Shown here: positions 24,442-35,845 of the stretch, piece after piece
Numbering within the stretch: position 1 is the stretch's first letter
Layout of the letters: each line of letters starts with the position of its first letter
From: Zeugodacus cucurbitae
Lineage: Eukaryota > Arthropoda > Insecta > Diptera > Tephritidae
Direction of reading: 5' to 3'
DNA: 64,000 nucleotides
NCBI RefSeq assembly: GCF_028554725.1
Contig: NC_071670.1
Location: forward strand, 52,751,501-52,815,500
The notes under the pieces: model-generated
Told to the model about the DNA's origin: nothing
Seen by the model: the letters and a program-made list of their open reading frames with translations, nothing else
Databases searched by the model: none
Translations under genes and position numbers: made by a program

Positions 24442-25051
24442 TTTCTTCTCATATTTATACAGTAAATAAATACTGCGTTTTTCGATTTTTATGCTTTAAA
24501 ATTTAAGAAATATTCCATAAAAATGTGTACGTTAATTCATATTATTTCAAGTATTGACTAGCAAATGGCAGAAACCCCTGAACTACATATAAAATCTAAA
24601 GTAACTGTTAGATGCTCAATGCATTTCCGACAAGCTTCAAAGCTCAGAAACTGTATTTATATGTAGTTTTACCCGAGAGAAAATCAGGTATTTATAAGCA
24701 AGTTGAGAAAGGTGAGTTGTATGGAAATGAATATAGTAAATTTGGAATTATTTATAATATAAAAAAAGTTATAATTTAAATAAATAATTTTCACTTATTA
24801 TATTCTTTTCCGCTAAGGTCTTCTTAAAAAGACCAATCAATACAGCTTTTATATTATTTTAATATTAATAACGCCAAAAAAATGTATAGACGCAGAACAT
24901 ATAGACCGATGATAACAAATTATACTGAGTATTAAACAGACTATAAAGGTGTCAAGGATATTTTTTCTTCTTTTTCAATAGAATATATATTGATTCGAAA
25001 ATACATTTTAGACTTTTAGTTTGATTTTTTCTTATTTTATCTCACATCTCA
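24442..25051. other. Unique AT-rich sequence, no gene seen
   Basis: Very AT-rich with no feature recognised between the family B copy and the LINE RNase H relic. Confidence 0.5.
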
Positions 25052-25620
25052 ATGTTTGCTATTGTGAAAGCCACGGAGCTAGCCTCCAACGCTCCAACTC
25101 GATACTCTAAAGTTAACGTCTACGTAGTCAGCCAAGCAGCAATCAAGGCAATAACCTCGTTTCGAATAGCGGCCAAAAGTGTTTTGAGAAACTGGGAAGC
25201 TACTGGGTTCCAGGCCATAAGGGCATCGAGGGCAACAAAATCGTAGACGGGATTGCCAACATTTGTGTTCAGCTGTCACTCGAAAACGTGATCGACATGG
25301 GCAAACCCATGTATTGTCTGTACGACGATATAAACAGCTGCATGGTAAGGAGAATCAAAACGCGTTGGAAGAATCTACCGGATTGCAAAACCGCAAAGGT
25401 CATGTGCAAAGAGGTACGATAGAAAAGGCTGTAGGACACTGGTTGGCATGCTCACTGGTCACAACCTAGTAGCAGCTCATGCCTACAAGATGGGACTGTC
25501 AGATCGGGAGGAATACAGAAAGAGTTAAGAGTTGTGCGTTTGTCCTCCGCTAGCAAGACAACGTTCCGATATCTAAGGGCCCCACAGTACGATAGGTTGG
25601 AGTAGTTATCGTCAGTGAGG
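25052..25620 (+). pseudogene. LINE RNase H / C-terminal domain relic (I/R1-like group)
   Basis: From 25052 the frame gives MFAIVKATELASNAPTRYSK then VNVYVVSQAAIKAITSFRIA, the RNase H core of LINEs (an E-AI-KA-E block, then the Y-DSQAAIKA block with Asp changed to Val). A frame shift leads to W-PGHKGIEGN-like coding (about 25204-25240) and VIDMGKPM. C-terminal sequence in other frames reads TLVGMLTGHNLVAAHAYKMG then LSDREEYRK, the tail found downstream of RNase H in such elements. Multiple frame changes and stops; 5' reverse transcriptase absent. It is a different LINE from those at 9548 and 14260, which show no RNase H. Confidence 0.75.
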
Positions 25621-26376
25621 CGTCATCTTAAAATTCGCGTCAAGCGCTGTCATCCTAAACGATGACTACAACTCAGGTAATAGGTGACGGCGCTCCATCT
25701 GGTATCGCTAAAAACCATAACTGGTCCATGTGAAGCCTATTGGCCTATTGAAGATATCCTACATGTTGATATATCATCAGTCAATCGGGGAGAAGTAAGT
25801 CATATATAGGTATGTAGGGACTAATGGAAGATAATTAATCATATTTGTTTCACATCTCACAATGTTAGTAGCAATGTTATAAGCTAATTTGATTAAGATG
25901 AGGTGTCTTAGTATTTGCCGACATAAAATCAAGAAGAGGAAGAGATTCCCATATTTAGTAGAGCTAGAGAAAGATGTCAAATGTTGGTTATATTTTAAAT
26001 TTTGAATACATTTTTATTCCATATAAAGTCTTTTATATTGGTCGATGAAATTGTCAACTATAAAATGATGAACCAAAGTAGAATTATATGGAAAATAGGC
26101 ATGGTTTTAAACAATTTGGAGCTGTACTAAGAAAATGTTATGGAAATTAGTGTACCAAACTAGTGTATATAGACTAGGTCAAATAATTGGTAATATATGA
26201 TATTTGAACTTGAGGATGGCCGTGTACAACCAGAAGTCCATTTCCAGTCACTTATTCCGAATATTAATATCAAAATTATTTACAAATATTAAGAAGTGTT
26301 TTGATAATGTAATAAAAAATATATTTAAATATTAAATTTCCAGATAATCATCGAAAAATATAATTAAATCGCTTAC
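25621..26376. other. Unique AT-rich sequence with a decayed family A fragment
   Basis: At about 26000-26230, ordered weak matches to family A occur (ATATGGAAAATAGGCATGG, TAGTGTACCAAACTAGTG, TAGGTCAAATAATTGG), suggesting an old fragment. The rest, including the minus-strand frame 25777-25980, has no recognised content. Confidence 0.4.
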
Positions 26377-26445
26377 CTTACTATAAAAAAGCTGCCAAAC
26401 TTCCGCGGCGTAAATGTTGCTGCTGCATTCATAACAGAGCTGCAT
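26377..26445 (-). CDS. Candidate 5' exon ending in a strong splice donor (tentative)
   Basis: On the minus strand, an ATG at 26445-26443 opens a 23-codon frame (MQLCYECSSN...LFYSK) that runs directly into AAG|GTAAGC, with the donor at 26376-26371, close to the MAG|GTRAGT consensus. If spliced here, the exon ends in phase 0. If not spliced, the frame continues briefly and stops. Upstream on the same strand (26446 to about 27450) is a long, A-rich, stop-filled stretch that could be an untranslated leader. No acceptor or second exon could be paired and the peptide matches no family I know. It may be a non-coding leader exon or chance. Confidence 0.25.
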
Positions 26446-28662
26446 TGCGTTTATTTATACACACATTTTGGTTGAAATTTATTGCTGAATTTTTCACTTG
26501 AAACAAAGTTTTGTCATTCAATTTACGAACACTTTGCGCACTTAATTGCTTATTAGTAAATATTTCGGTTTAATTATTAATTAGTAAATTAGCTTGAATT
26601 AATTTTTATTTTATTTTAATTTTTTTGGAATTTCGTGCTAATTAAATTTTTTATTGTAGTAATTTGCTTTTAATCTTTATTTTATTGTTAATATCTTTAT
26701 TGTGTCAATTATTACAAGTAAAATATTTATTTGCAATTTTTAATATTTTTGGCGCCATACTTAGCTGTAAAGGTTACAATTTCGCGACGTGTGTTGAGAA
26801 ACGGCGAATTTATTTGTGCGTGTTAAAGTTAACTTTGAAACTTGTAGATTTATTTATTTATTTAATTTATTAATATTAATTATTTTAATTTTTATTTGAA
26901 ATCTTTAAGTATTTAATCTTTATTTCTCATGGTGTTATCGTCTATTTTGTCATAATTAGTAGTTACACAATTTTTACAAAATTTAATATTTTTTTTTATA
27001 ATAAATTTTGAATTGTTTATTAAAAATTATTTATGTTTATTAATAAATTTATTAATATTTTATTATTTTTAATTTTAGTTTATAATTTTTTTTTTTATAA
27101 TTTTTTATAATTTTCATTAAATTTATTTTTAATAATTTTTTTCGTTTTCCCCTTCTATTTCGTACACATTTTAACAAACAAGTAATTAATTTTAGCTTTT
27201 AAATTTTTCTATCAATTTCCCTACAAACACAAACACCACAAAATTTTTCAATTATTCACTACATTAGTTTCGTATTACTCTTATTTATGCACAAAATTTC
27301 GCTTTAAAATTTAACTTTCGCACTCGCACAACAACAACGATAGACCGGCGCACATGCATGAATATTCCTACGAGTTAATTTTTCTTCACTTTCTCGACGT
27401 TGTTGTACCAGCAGCACAACAGCTGCTTATTGTTATGCGACCACGCCATTCATGCGAGCGCTAACAACAACAAAACTAGTGTGCGCTTAAATTGCGCGTC
27501 TTAAATTTGCCACAGTCGTCTTGCCTTGTCTTGCCACTGCTCCTCGGACGGGCTGTGAAGGGAAAATATGCGCAAGGACAAGCATTTAATAGTGTTGCAT
27601 TGTTGTTTTTGTAGCTGTTTGGCTGCTGCTGTTGATGACGATGACACCTCCAGTAACAGTAATATTAACAATAATAACAACAACAACAACAGTCACACTG
27701 TCATTTGCATAAGCGCATCACAAATGTCGAAGCAGCGTTATTAAAGAAGGCGGCGAAGAAGAAGACGAAAACGTAGAAGTAGTAGAAATTGTTAATGAAG
27801 AAGGCCCAAAGTTTGTTGCTGCTACCAAGTTTTCTCGCAGAATTTTTTTCGCAATTTTTTTTGCAATTTTTTTCTTTCTTCGCTATTTTCTTACGCCTCC
27901 ATCACATTCATGTCATTCATCAGCGCACGATTACAATGGCTCGACCAACGCGCGCGCCTCATTTAACGACATACCCTTTATGCATACGCAGACATGTGTG
28001 CACTTCTAAGGGGTCTTTAATAATTTTTTTGTTTGCTTTTTAATACGCGCGTCTGCGTCTCGCGTATGCTTCTCAAGATTTTTCTATTTCTATTTTTGGT
28101 GTTTTTGCAAATTTCTTCTTTTGTTTTTCGCCAAATATGCGTGTGATTTCGTTCGTTGTCGCCTTGACAGTGTGAGCTGCGTGCTTCGCTTTTAATTTAC
28201 CATCTCAGCGGCGGCAAGGTAAATATGTGTGTATGTGAGTATGCGTGGATTTGCATTTGCAATTGTCGTTGAATAGCGCAGCATTCAAGGCCCTCAAGTG
28301 GGTTTCTAATAGAATTGTTTTTCATTGTTTTGTCTTTAAATTTGCACACATTGTTCTGTAATCGTTTTCTTGTAACAATGGTTGGCAACTCTGGAAAGAA
28401 AAAAAATGTAAAATGTCAATGGAAGAAATTTTAATTTTTAATTATAATTAATTTGTATATAAGAAAGCTTCTTATTAAGTTTGAAAGTTAACTTATGATA
28501 GTAATTGCCATAAGAGACTTTCTCGGAAGTCTCCTGGAACCATTGACACAAGTTCTTCAAATATAGTTACTTAAGGTTTTATCTTAGGGATTGTTGAATA
28601 AAAAGTCTTATACATTTCTAGTCGCCTGACTACTGAAGTAGTTCTCTCATAAATATTTATAC
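26446..28662. other. AT-rich block and adjoining unique sequence; possible minus-strand leader/promoter
   Basis: 26570-27200 is among the most AT-rich DNA of the window, with runs of TTTATTAATATT type. 27300-28200 is richer in CAACAACAA, GCGCG and GTGTG-type motifs, more like upstream or leader DNA of fly genes. CAACAACAACAACAG lies at about 27677-27691. Minus-strand frame 27501-27689 encodes a Leu run from this repeat and is not called. Confidence 0.35.
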
Positions 28663-29228
28663 CCTGAACAGACAGTGTATATTAAGTTTGTCACGATGTT
28701 TGTAACACCCAGAAGGAAGCGTCGGAGACCCTATAAAGTATATATATATGTTGAACTGAGCCATGTCTGTCTATCCGTCTGTCTGTATATATACGAACTA
28801 GTCCTAGTCCAGTTTTTAAGATATGAAATTTTGCAGATGTTATTTTCTCTTCAAGAAGCTGCTTATTTGTCGGAACTGCCGATATCGGACCCTATATGAT
28901 ATAGCTGCCATACAAACTGAACGATCGGAATCAAGGGCTTGTATGGAAAATTTTCGCATTTGACGTGGTATCTTCACGAAATTTGACATGGATTGCTGCT
29001 TAAGGTAATAATATAATCTCCGAAGAAATTGTTCAGATCGGTTAACTATATAACCTTAATGTTTCTAGCAAACAACCCGGCTAAAAAGTATTAGTAAAAT
29101 GTTTTCTTTTTTTTTACTTACTTTTTCTTACGTCTTTAGATTTGCTTAAACACATAGTTACTAAAAGAAATGTACCTGTGAAGGGTATATTAGCTTCGGT
29201 ACAGCCGAAGTTAACGTTTGTTCTTGTT
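28663..29228 (+). mobile_element. Family B element, copy 2 (one internal unit)
   Basis: Starts CCCTGAACAGACAGTGTATA and continues ATTAAGTTTGTCACGATG and CACCCAGAAGGAAGCGTCGG. It keeps only one internal unit of about 150 bp (CTGCCATACAAACTGAACGA at about 28904). It ends with the same CTTCGG-TACAG-CCGAAG stem-loop at about 29194-29210 and TTCTTGTTT at 29228. The difference of about 155 bp from copies 1 and 3 equals one internal unit. The short frame at 28675-28899 arises inside this repeat. Confidence 0.8.
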
Positions 29229-30864
29229 TCATCTTGAAAATATTCACGGCGCAAGCTAACCCTAACCAGTAGCTTCAAGGTTTAATTAGAAAAGTAAGTA
29301 GGCAAATGAAAAGCACTTGTACTACTATAATGACTGTAATCAATGACTTTATGAGTGACGTGCGACACGTATGATATATTTCAAGAGTATACCTAATGCC
29401 ATCCACTATGAAGTTGAATATGTACTGAGGTAGAAAGTAGTGGTGAACAAGTTGATATGCCGAACCATTTAATAATCTCTCTTCACCACCCTTCTGATGC
29501 TTATTTATGCAAATCACAAATCCGAGCGTTTGATAATTTTAGCCTAAGTTCCAGATATTTCATATTCAGCCTAAATGTAGGCAAATTTGTCTTCTATTTT
29601 ACTTTCAACCTAAATGTAGGCATCAATTCTCAACCCAAGGAGATCTAAATACTAAAACAGTCCATCATGAAAGTTCTATTGAGCATCAAACGGACTAATA
29701 GCAAAGGCAAATATATAAACTAGCAGACAGTTTTCCCCAATCAGATGGGCCTGCAAAGTCTCTTTAAGAGAGTTCACAATAATTTGCTGAAGAGGAAAAT
29801 TGCCTATAGCATATATTTAAAGATAGAATTAACACTAACTTCGGCAAAATTAAATGTGTACTAAACTCTAGAAGGCCTCTGAACTAAAAAAGCTGTAGCA
29901 GGTTCTTAAATGTGTTTTCCACTATTCAATATTTTGCTTTTCCGAATAGATTAGTAAGGCACGTCTTTTAGCTACGTTTAACTGATCTTGATTACTGACA
30001 TTTCTTTCAGACCTAACTCTTAATATAGACGTTAATATTTAAGTTTCTATACAACTTTGAGAGAAAAATTTACAACTTCATTGAAGTGTTTATATTTAAT
30101 TTCAGAGTACGTCGCAGCAGTCTCTTAAATTTCTTCTCTTATTATGTATAGTCCATCAAGACGATTTTCTAGCATTTTCAACATCATTTTTCTGCTATTT
30201 TTTTCTAATTTCTAATTATCACACGAAAAGTAGACAGCAATTTACATTTTGTACATAAACTCCTCACTGTAATCCTCATTAATGAAATCACCCACTTTAT
30301 TGCCCATCTACACAAAGTCCGTGATTCATTTTCATGTTTTTTTACTGTGTGTTTCTGTGTTTTTGTTGTTATTTTGTATTTCATCTTATTTTCCAACAAA
30401 GTTTGTACACGCTGCTTGTTTAACATGATTGCCGACAACCGTGTCGCATTGTCATGTGGCAATTTTTAACTGACAGCCGACAGTAAGTACATCACTCTTG
30501 ATAAAACAACAACAAAACAAATACATAAGCAAATAAACTTATTACGGACATTTCATGGGCATGGCATGCTAATGTAGAATATATTCTTGGTTGGCTGAAT
30601 CTATTGTAAGCTGTGTAATGGTGAAAGACAAAAGACGAGAATATGTATATGGGATGTATTTTGTTACGCTATTCTAATGGGACGTGTTTTATAATAAATA
30701 TCATTAATTGTTACCAAAAACCACTTCAATTTTCAATGAACTAATTTGTAATGAATTTTGTGGTTCATTGAAGGATTTGGCATTAAGAATATAAATTATG
30801 TTACTAAATGATTAAATTCTTATAATTTTCTATGCAAACCCTGGTGGGCGATCTCTGCTTATTT
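29229..30864. other. Unique AT-rich sequence, no gene seen
   Basis: A minor direct repeat CCTAAATGTAGGCA occurs near 29571 and 29609. Frames at 29275-29517 (-), 29457-29648 (+) and 30205-30462 (-) have no domain. A GTAAGTAC at 30484 follows CGACA, a weaker donor context, and no exon is supported. Confidence 0.45.
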
Positions 30865-31998
30865 TTATACACTCGTAATAAAGTTGCCAAGAGAGTATTA
30901 TAGTTTTGTTTTGTGTACCACAAAATGGCGAAAACCAAAAACACATAAAGTGTCATAACTAAGCCATAAATGAAGATATAAAAGTAAAATTTGGAATAAA
31001 GGAGTTTTTTGTGAATATCTCGCAAACCAATAAAGCTATATAAACCAAACTTTCTGCAGTCGTTTTCCTTACGTACCCCATTACCCACCTTGAAAATGGT
31101 TGAAATCGGATAATAACCACGCCCACCTTCCATACAAAGGTTAGGTTGAAAACTACAAAAAGTTAACCCACTAATGAAAAATATCAGAAACACTAAATTT
31201 TACAGAACAAATGGCAGAGAAGAGCTGCATTCAGATCAAAAAAAAAAGGAAAATGTGCGGGGCGTCACAAACTTATTGGTCAAAATCGATATCTCAGGAA
31301 TTACTCAACCGATTTCAATGAAATTCGGTACATAATACTTTCTATAAGCGAAATCGGTTGACAACCACGACTACTTTCCATATAACTAAATTTTGAATTT
31401 CATCTGATTCCCTCACTTTATAATGTATACATAAGGAACCGATAAAAAATAGCGGAATAAAACTTTACACAAATCTGTGGCTTCATATGTTGGAAAATTC
31501 TCGAAATCGGACTATAACTTTGCAAGGCCCCACATATCGAACATGAAAAGCTCAGTGCCTAAGGATTTTTTTTTACCGAAAATATGGTTAAATCTCTCAG
31601 ATATTTTAATGTAATTCAACGGATTTTTAATAGTGTGTCTCTGTATAAAACATTATTACAAACGAGTTATATCTTCCCTTAGCTCCCATATACCTAATTA
31701 TAAGCTTTTCAAAAATACGGTGCGCTTTATTCCGCATATATCGGTTAATATGTGAGATATCTTACAAAATTAAGTGAACGTAAAATTGGATATTATGTTG
31801 CTTGGTGGCAAAAATAATTGAAATCTGTTCAGACTTTATCTCAACCCTCTTAAACTGTATATGATGATTTTTGTTATTCTCTTGGACTGCCGAATATATG
31901 GGTGAAATTATGTGTTTTCCTAATAAAATTACAACAATAAATTGCGAGAGTATAAAACGTTCGATTCGACCCGAACTTAGCCTTTCCTTACTTGTTAA
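30865..31998 (-). mobile_element. Family A element, copy 5
   Basis: Reads in the minus orientation from 31998. The outer end is TTGCGAGAGTATAAAACG at about 31938-31955, followed by CGACCCGAACTTAGCC and TTTCCTTACTTGTT. The body matches copy 1 almost from end to end in inverted orientation, with landmarks at 31725 (TTCCGCATATA), 31590 (AAATCTCTCAGATATTTTAA) and 31090-31150 (ATAACCACGCCCACC). The inner end has TATACACTCGTAATAAAG and GAGAGTATTATAGTTTTG at 30867-30910. The 129-codon minus frame at 30804-31193 is not preserved in other copies, so it is not called as a gene. Confidence 0.8.
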
Positions 31999-33769
31999 TT
32001 TATCTATTATCCATACTTCATTATATTGTTCTCTTATACTGCAAGGAACGAGAGATTTTCTAAGAGTCTAAGAGTTTGACTGTGAAAGATATTGAACCTT
32101 GATCATTCTAGATCTAGAATCTATAAGACATAGAGCTCTCAAGAGAATTTTAGGAGAAGGTATTGTCAGCAGCCAACAGTTGTTCTTCTCGAATCTATTA
32201 GAAAACTTTTAAGGCGTCAGTCTAAGACATTAACCTTCACAATTCATTCTGGGTGTTCTAGGTTCTGGTATAGGGTTTCCGTTTCCCGGCTTTATTAAAC
32301 ATACATTTGAGTGTTGATATTTGGAAACCAAATTGCGGTCAATGTAACAAGCTAAGGAAGATCATTTCTAAGAGAGCTATAACATAATGAAAAGGAAGAT
32401 CTTAATCTAAATAAAACTAGTAACATCTCGGACTTGTATAATAGTTCGAAAAACTATCAGCAGCTTGTTTATAGAAAAGTTTACTAGATAATTATACTGT
32501 GTAGATATAAGTTCTAGTGGTTACGTGCGATGATCTGCAAGGTCCATTGTCGCCCGAAAACCACCTTTTAACATTTTAGTAGATAAAGCTAACATATCCG
32601 AACCCTTGGATACTACTTGGGGAACTTTTATACCCTATTCTATCAATTAGGTATTGTTTCTGTTACCCTAAAGAGTCAGTCCATTCATTTTGACAGGCAA
32701 ATTCAGGTTCTACATAGAATTCGAATAAATATCCATATTTTTTATTATTTATTTAGAAGAGAAATAATTATAAATAATTACTCCACTTATATATACCAAG
32801 CACTGGCTGCCAGGGCCTTCGGCTTGAATAATCATAGATCTAAAGTATAAAATATGTTTTATAAATGTTTTCAAAATATTATATATACGCAATGAAGATA
32901 TTAGCCTAGTAAAATAAAAAAATAAAAAATGTTTTTTGGATGCCATTAAGTAGTTTTTTATAAGTCAATTAATTTTTTATTTTATTTATATGCGATGAAA
33001 TCTATGTTTCGTACCGAAGTTGTCTGGAAGAGGTTTTTAAAAATTCCTGGACCGAATTTGATAAAATTTCAGCGAAATAATGGAGCATTTTAAGAGTGTT
33101 TGCTGTAGAACTAAAGTTAAAAACTTAGTTAATATCCTGACCTATTCATTAATTCATTCTCCTATTTTTATTAGCAAAAAAACATAAATATAGGTCTTTC
33201 GCAAATCCTTTCACTCTATTCCATATCACAAAAACTAAAATATTATGAGATATTATCTACCCTATTTCAGAATGTTGAATTTAAAATAATTGATATAGTT
33301 TTTCTTTTAGTCCTTTTCAAAAACATCAAGCCAAGTTTACAAATTTCAATTACAACCAAGGAACTATTTCTTAGTTTCAATTTACTGTGGGACACACATA
33401 GTTGCACAGTCACTGTTTGTATTGGTTACTCATAGTCACCCAAGCGTTATTTCATTCATTATTGTGCCTTCCATTTCTCAATGCTATTTGTAATATTTCA
33501 CTTTCTCTTTTTAAAAATTCGTTCTCTTTCACTTTCATTATCTTCATTTTGTGTATATTTTCACGATTAGTTTTCTTATTTGAACTTAATTCTTGCAGTG
33601 AAAAAATTATTTGTTCAAAAATAATCAAATCACAAAACAGTAACTTAGAGCAACTCAGCCGAAATTTCACTTAGAACATATTTTTCTTGACATGATTTCG
33701 TAATGCAACGCTGTCAACGCTTGTTTTTGTTATTATTATAAATTTTTTTTTTTGGTATTTTCCACACGT
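31999..33769. other. Unique AT-rich sequence, no gene seen
   Basis: Frames at 32617-32850 (+), 32749-32946 (-), 33402-33674 (+) and 33452-33670 (-) overlap or lack domains. A stretch near 33005-33100 vaguely resembles family A wording but is too weak to call. Confidence 0.45.
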
Positions 33770-35504
33770 TGCAGCATCCGCAAGCACAAGTAAACACACA
33801 CACTCATAGCTTAGTAGATATCCCAGCAGACAGCGAACAGTCGCTAGTCAGCAGTCAAAGCAGCCATCAGTAGCTTGTAAACACAAACAAACAAACACAA
33901 AAGGCGTTGCAGAAAATAGTAAATGTGTGCTGTCATTAATGCTGCCAACAGCGCCGCTGCTGCTACGGCGAATGGCGTTGACAGCTGCCTTTACTGCAGT
34001 TCTTACATAAGATCAGACGCTGCGTGGCGTATTTGTTATTTGCAGTCTTAGTGTTTGCATGTGTGTGAATTGTTGTTACATTCTCTTTTTGTTATTATTG
34101 TTGTTGCATATTGTACACATTTTTTTGCTATTTTTTATTTTATTTCAACTTGAGAATATTTCACAGCAGATTACCTCAGCAAATTATGCGTTATTTTCTA
34201 CTATTTTTCGCACACAAACAACTTCACTTTTTGTTGTTATTGTTATTTTTGTTGCAGCTGCTGCATTCAACTTCGATTGCCACACTATGTAAAGCACAAA
34301 CATTTCAAAGATTCGCACAGACTTGCTGGCTGCAGCCAAACGCTATTATTGCACTGCGAAGGCGAGCGAGCGGCCATGGCGTATACGTAACATCCGTGAA
34401 TTTATATTTTTGGTGCGAAACACACACACACACACTGCAGCGCTGCACCGACAGTGGATGGCGTACAAAGTGTGAATGTCAAAAATGTTGAAAACGCGTT
34501 TCAGTGAACACAAATTGTGCGTTGCATGGCGGATGTTATATTGTTGTTGTTGTTCTTGCAGTTTGTTTGTGCCACAGCTGCTGCAGCAAGGAAGTCAGTC
34601 AAGTTGCTAAACTTTTTTGCGCGATTTGATTTTTGTATTTTTGTTGGAAATACCGAAATTCGGAAAAATGAAAAATATTCTTGTTTTTGTTGTAATTTCT
34701 GACTAGTTTTGCAGCGTTTGAATTTTTTCACTTTTTTTGTATATTGTCACTTTCGGAAATTTTGTTTACTTGCAACAACAAGAGTGCGTCGCTTGCAACG
34801 CCTTGCTACACTGCAACTGAACACATGAGAGTGTTCATTTTACAAACTCACTCACTAACACACACACGCCGACCAAACACACTTACCACAGACGCCTACA
34901 AAATTCAATGCTTTGAGTGCGTGCGGCCTCCGCAAAAAACAAAAAAACAAAAACAAATGCGAAAAACCACCTCAAAAAACAAACTACCGTTATTTTTGTT
35001 TATACGCACATGCGGTCCGTGCCGTCAATCGGTTGGTCGTTGGTCCAGCGAGCGGTCAAACGAACAACAAGCTAACGAGCGAGCGAGCGAGCGCGCGACG
35101 TGTGACTAGCGGATTTGGACGAATCGAACGAACAACGAACGCGACGCGCATTTGCCACAACAACTCTGTGTAGAGAGCACATACACACACGCACACACTG
35201 AATTCTTGTAGAATACGCTTGGCTGGCGTTACCGTCTTAGCGTGTGTCCCGATTCATACTGACATGCAGCATCAGCAATCGCCAGCATCGCAGCCTATGC
35301 GACAAGCAAGCCAAGTCAAAGCCAAAGCCAAAGGGAAATTTCCTCCAAAAGCCAAGCAGAAAAAGCGCATAACGCCAAAGCAATGCGAAACAGAAAATAT
35401 CCCTACAACAAACACAACAACAGCAAACAACGCTCGTGTGCCAGTCGTTGCTGTCGCTGTCGTCGTCCACGCAGCATCCGTACAATTTTTTCAAGGATAA
35501 CTTC
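33770..35504 (+). promoter_or_regulatory. GC-richer upstream/leader-like region
   Basis: Compared with its surroundings this block is markedly richer in G+C and CpG, with GAGCGAGCGAGCGAGC at about 35078-35093, ACACACACACAC at 34421, GTTGTTGTTGTTCTTGCAG-like at 34542 and many CAA runs. Overlapping frames on both strands (for example 35219-35500 + and 35237-35494 -) carry Lys/Ala or Cys/Val runs but no domain. A minus-strand donor-like TGTG|GTAAGTGTG lies at 34886-34881. The composition fits the region upstream of, or within, the leader of a fly gene. No protein evidence. Confidence 0.35.
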
Positions 35505-35537
35505 AGTCGCAGCAGTGCAGCTGCAGGACGAAGTCAC
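35503..35537 (+). promoter_or_regulatory. Candidate Inr + DPE core promoter
   Basis: TCAGTC at 35503-35508 fits the Drosophila initiator TCAKTY with A+1 at 35505. AGTCA at 35532-35536 fits the downstream promoter element RGWYV at exactly +28 to +32. There is no TATA box upstream, as expected for a DPE promoter. By simple base-frequency reasoning, this pair would occur by chance a few times in 64 kb on two strands, so the case depends on its place at the edge of the GC-richer block and 44 bp before a well-placed ATG. Confidence 0.3.
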
Positions 35538-35548
35538 CGCCATCAAAA

Positions 35549-35590
35549 ATGGCTAGCGGTGTGCTTCGCGCTGCCGTCGTCGGCAGCAAG
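35549..35590 (+). CDS. Candidate short first coding exon (tentative)
   Basis: ATG at 35549 in a CAAAAATGG context starts MASGVLRAAVVGSK. The 14th codon is followed by AAG|GTGTGC, a usable but not ideal splice donor, at 35591. Without splicing the frame ends about 25 codons from the start, at a TGA near 35623. The peptide matches no family I can name, and no second exon was identified. A further 62-codon frame at 35657-35845 (MSAGVLVK...) follows, but its hydrophobic tail comes from a TTG/TTA repeat and it is probably chance. Confidence 0.2.
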
Positions 35591-35845
35591 GTGTGCCGCG
35601 ACGTGTGTTGCTGCAGTGTTTGAAGGATATTTTAACAGTGCGTTAACAGTAGCTTTATGAGCGCAGGCGTTCTCGTCAAGAGCGCGCAGACTGTGCGAGA
35701 GCGCAACTCCGGCGACCACGTGTTCATAACACTGCAGGCAATCAAAGCTCTACTCATTCATGATTTGTTTACTTTGGAGTTAGAAATTACATATACTTCA
35801 TTGTTATTGTTGTTGTTGTTCAGCGGATTTTATTTTGTTTTGTAA

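Noticed and set aside
30804..31193. 129-codon minus frame
   Set aside because: Lies wholly in a family A copy and is not preserved in the other copies.
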